A DNA stretch of 11,086 nt, taken from contig CAZQGE010000042.1 of assembly GCA_964592815.1 (NCBI GenBank), positions 1 to 11,086 of the forward strand, written 5' to 3'. How positions within the stretch are numbered: the first letter of the stretch is position 1; every line of letters starts with the position of its first letter. This document shows positions 10,922 through 11,086 of this stretch, piece by piece. Position numbers and translations under genes: made by a program. The notes under the pieces were generated by a model. It did not search any database. It had not been told where the DNA came from and saw only the letters and a program-made list of their open reading frames with translations. Source of the DNA: CAZQGE01 sp964592815. GTDB lineage: Bacteria; Bacillota; Clostridia; Christensenellales; CAG-917.

Positions 10922-10965
10922 CATCATTTTTGACATCATTTTTACGTGAATTTGATGTCAAAAAG
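10916..10965. repeat. Three TTTTGACATCA repeats at the integrase stop (arm-site candidates)
   Basis: Two direct copies of TTTTGACATCA lie at 10916-10926 and 10928-10938, and an inverted copy (TGATGTCAAAA) at 10954-10964. The first overlaps the integrase stop codon. Repeats of this size between an integrase gene and its tRNA target are typical of arm-binding sites for the N-terminal domain. Confidence 0.6.
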
Positions 10966-10994
10966 AGGTTTTTGGCAGCTTTCCCAAAATAAGA

Positions 10995-11030
10995 AAAAAG
11001 CCGCTAAACTGTACTGTCTAGTGGCTTTTT
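10995..11030 (-). terminator. Terminator of the tRNA-Lys gene, probably bidirectional
   Basis: AAAAAGCCGCTA (10995-11006) pairs with TAGTGGCTTTTT (11019-11030) with one G-U pair. On the minus strand, reading out of the tRNA, the stem is followed by a T run; the plus strand also has one, so it can end the integrase transcript. Confidence 0.8.
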
Positions 11031-11031
11031 G

Positions 11032-11086
11032 TGGTGCGCCTTCACGGATTCGAACCGGGGACCCACTGATTAAGAGTCAGTTGCTC
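11032..11086 (-). tRNA. tRNA-Lys(CUU), 3' part; 5' end lies beyond the window
   Basis: Reading the minus strand: end of the D arm (GAGC), anticodon stem ACTGA/TCAGT with loop CTCTTAA (anticodon CTT at 11072-11074), T arm with GGTTCGAATCC and an acceptor strand ending in an encoded CCA (11032-11034). About 22 nt of the 5' part is outside the window. The T stem has one mismatch. Integrase and arm-like repeats next to its 3' end suggest that it is the attachment site; the core repeat cannot be defined without the other end. Confidence 0.9.

Larger units (their letters stand above)
1..11034. mobile_element. Inovirus-like integrated element, right-hand portion
   Basis: A tyrosine integrase next to a tRNA-Lys gene, a divergently controlled XRE repressor, a Zot/pI-like P-loop ATPase, several very small one-membrane-segment proteins and four N-terminally anchored exported proteins together suggest a filamentous-phage-type provirus. 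No terminase, portal, tail or lysis gene is visible. No replication initiator is visible either, so the element should continue left of the window. The call rests on the ATPase motifs and gene architecture. The coat and adsorption genes are not recognised by family. Alternatives are another tailless membrane-associated virus or an integrated plasmid-like element with a surface apparatus. Confidence 0.55.

Overview
The window looks like the integrase-proximal part of an integrated, tailless, filamentous-phage-like (inovirus-like) element in a low-GC Gram-positive host, probably a Bacillota/Clostridia relative. The sequence is AT-rich, ribosome binding sites are of the AGGAG/GGAGG type, the standard code is used (TGA stops, TGG tryptophans), and sigma-A-type promoters are easy to see. 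No chromosomal housekeeping gene is present except a partial tRNA-Lys(CUU) at the extreme right, read on the minus strand. It marks the probable attachment site, because a tyrosine recombinase gene ends about 110 nt from it. The left boundary and any replication initiator are outside the window.

Right module (about 9.0-11.0 kb, plus strand): an XRE-family repressor, a 33-codon ORF, an intrinsic terminator, a perfect 14-bp palindrome and a tyrosine integrase, followed by arm-site-like repeats, a terminator and the tRNA. A divergent promoter region (9.10-9.20 kb) carries three AACGGT boxes placed to control both directions.

Middle module (9.03 down to 4.30 kb, minus strand): a 37-codon leader ORF with a terminator-like hairpin inside it, a 65-aa acidic protein, then a compact run of seven genes separated by 2-8 nt or overlapping by 4 nt. 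The run encodes two 55-58 aa one-membrane-segment proteins (coat candidates), 441-aa and 362-aa proteins each with one N-terminal membrane anchor, a 43-aa membrane peptide, and two related 226/196-aa anchored proteins. None is recognised by family. The layout fits virion, assembly or host-surface proteins that pass through the membrane.

Left module (4.2 kb down to 0 kb, minus strand): a basic 144-aa protein, a 180-aa Glu/Gln-rich protein overlapping a Zot/pI-like P-loop ATPase (assembly motor candidate), a hairpin-rich 255-bp intergenic region (possible origin or packaging signal), an accessory operon (89 aa, 28-aa membrane peptide, DUF3850/ASCH-like protein, 68-aa small conserved-type protein) and a second basic protein that seems distantly related to the 144-aa one.

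The most unusual feature is a set of five apparent small RNA genes, all on the plus strand, opposite to the genes around them: about 249-348, 3427-3494, 3598-3676, 3732-3791 and 8524-8631. Each has its own -35/-10 promoter and a 3' hairpin or U-tract. In three of them (249, 3732, 8524) the predicted first nucleotide is the first base of a stem that closes the whole RNA and doubles as the terminator. Two of the RNAs sit convergently at the 3' ends of the two basic-protein genes. I do not recognise these RNAs. They are the best candidate here for an undescribed system.
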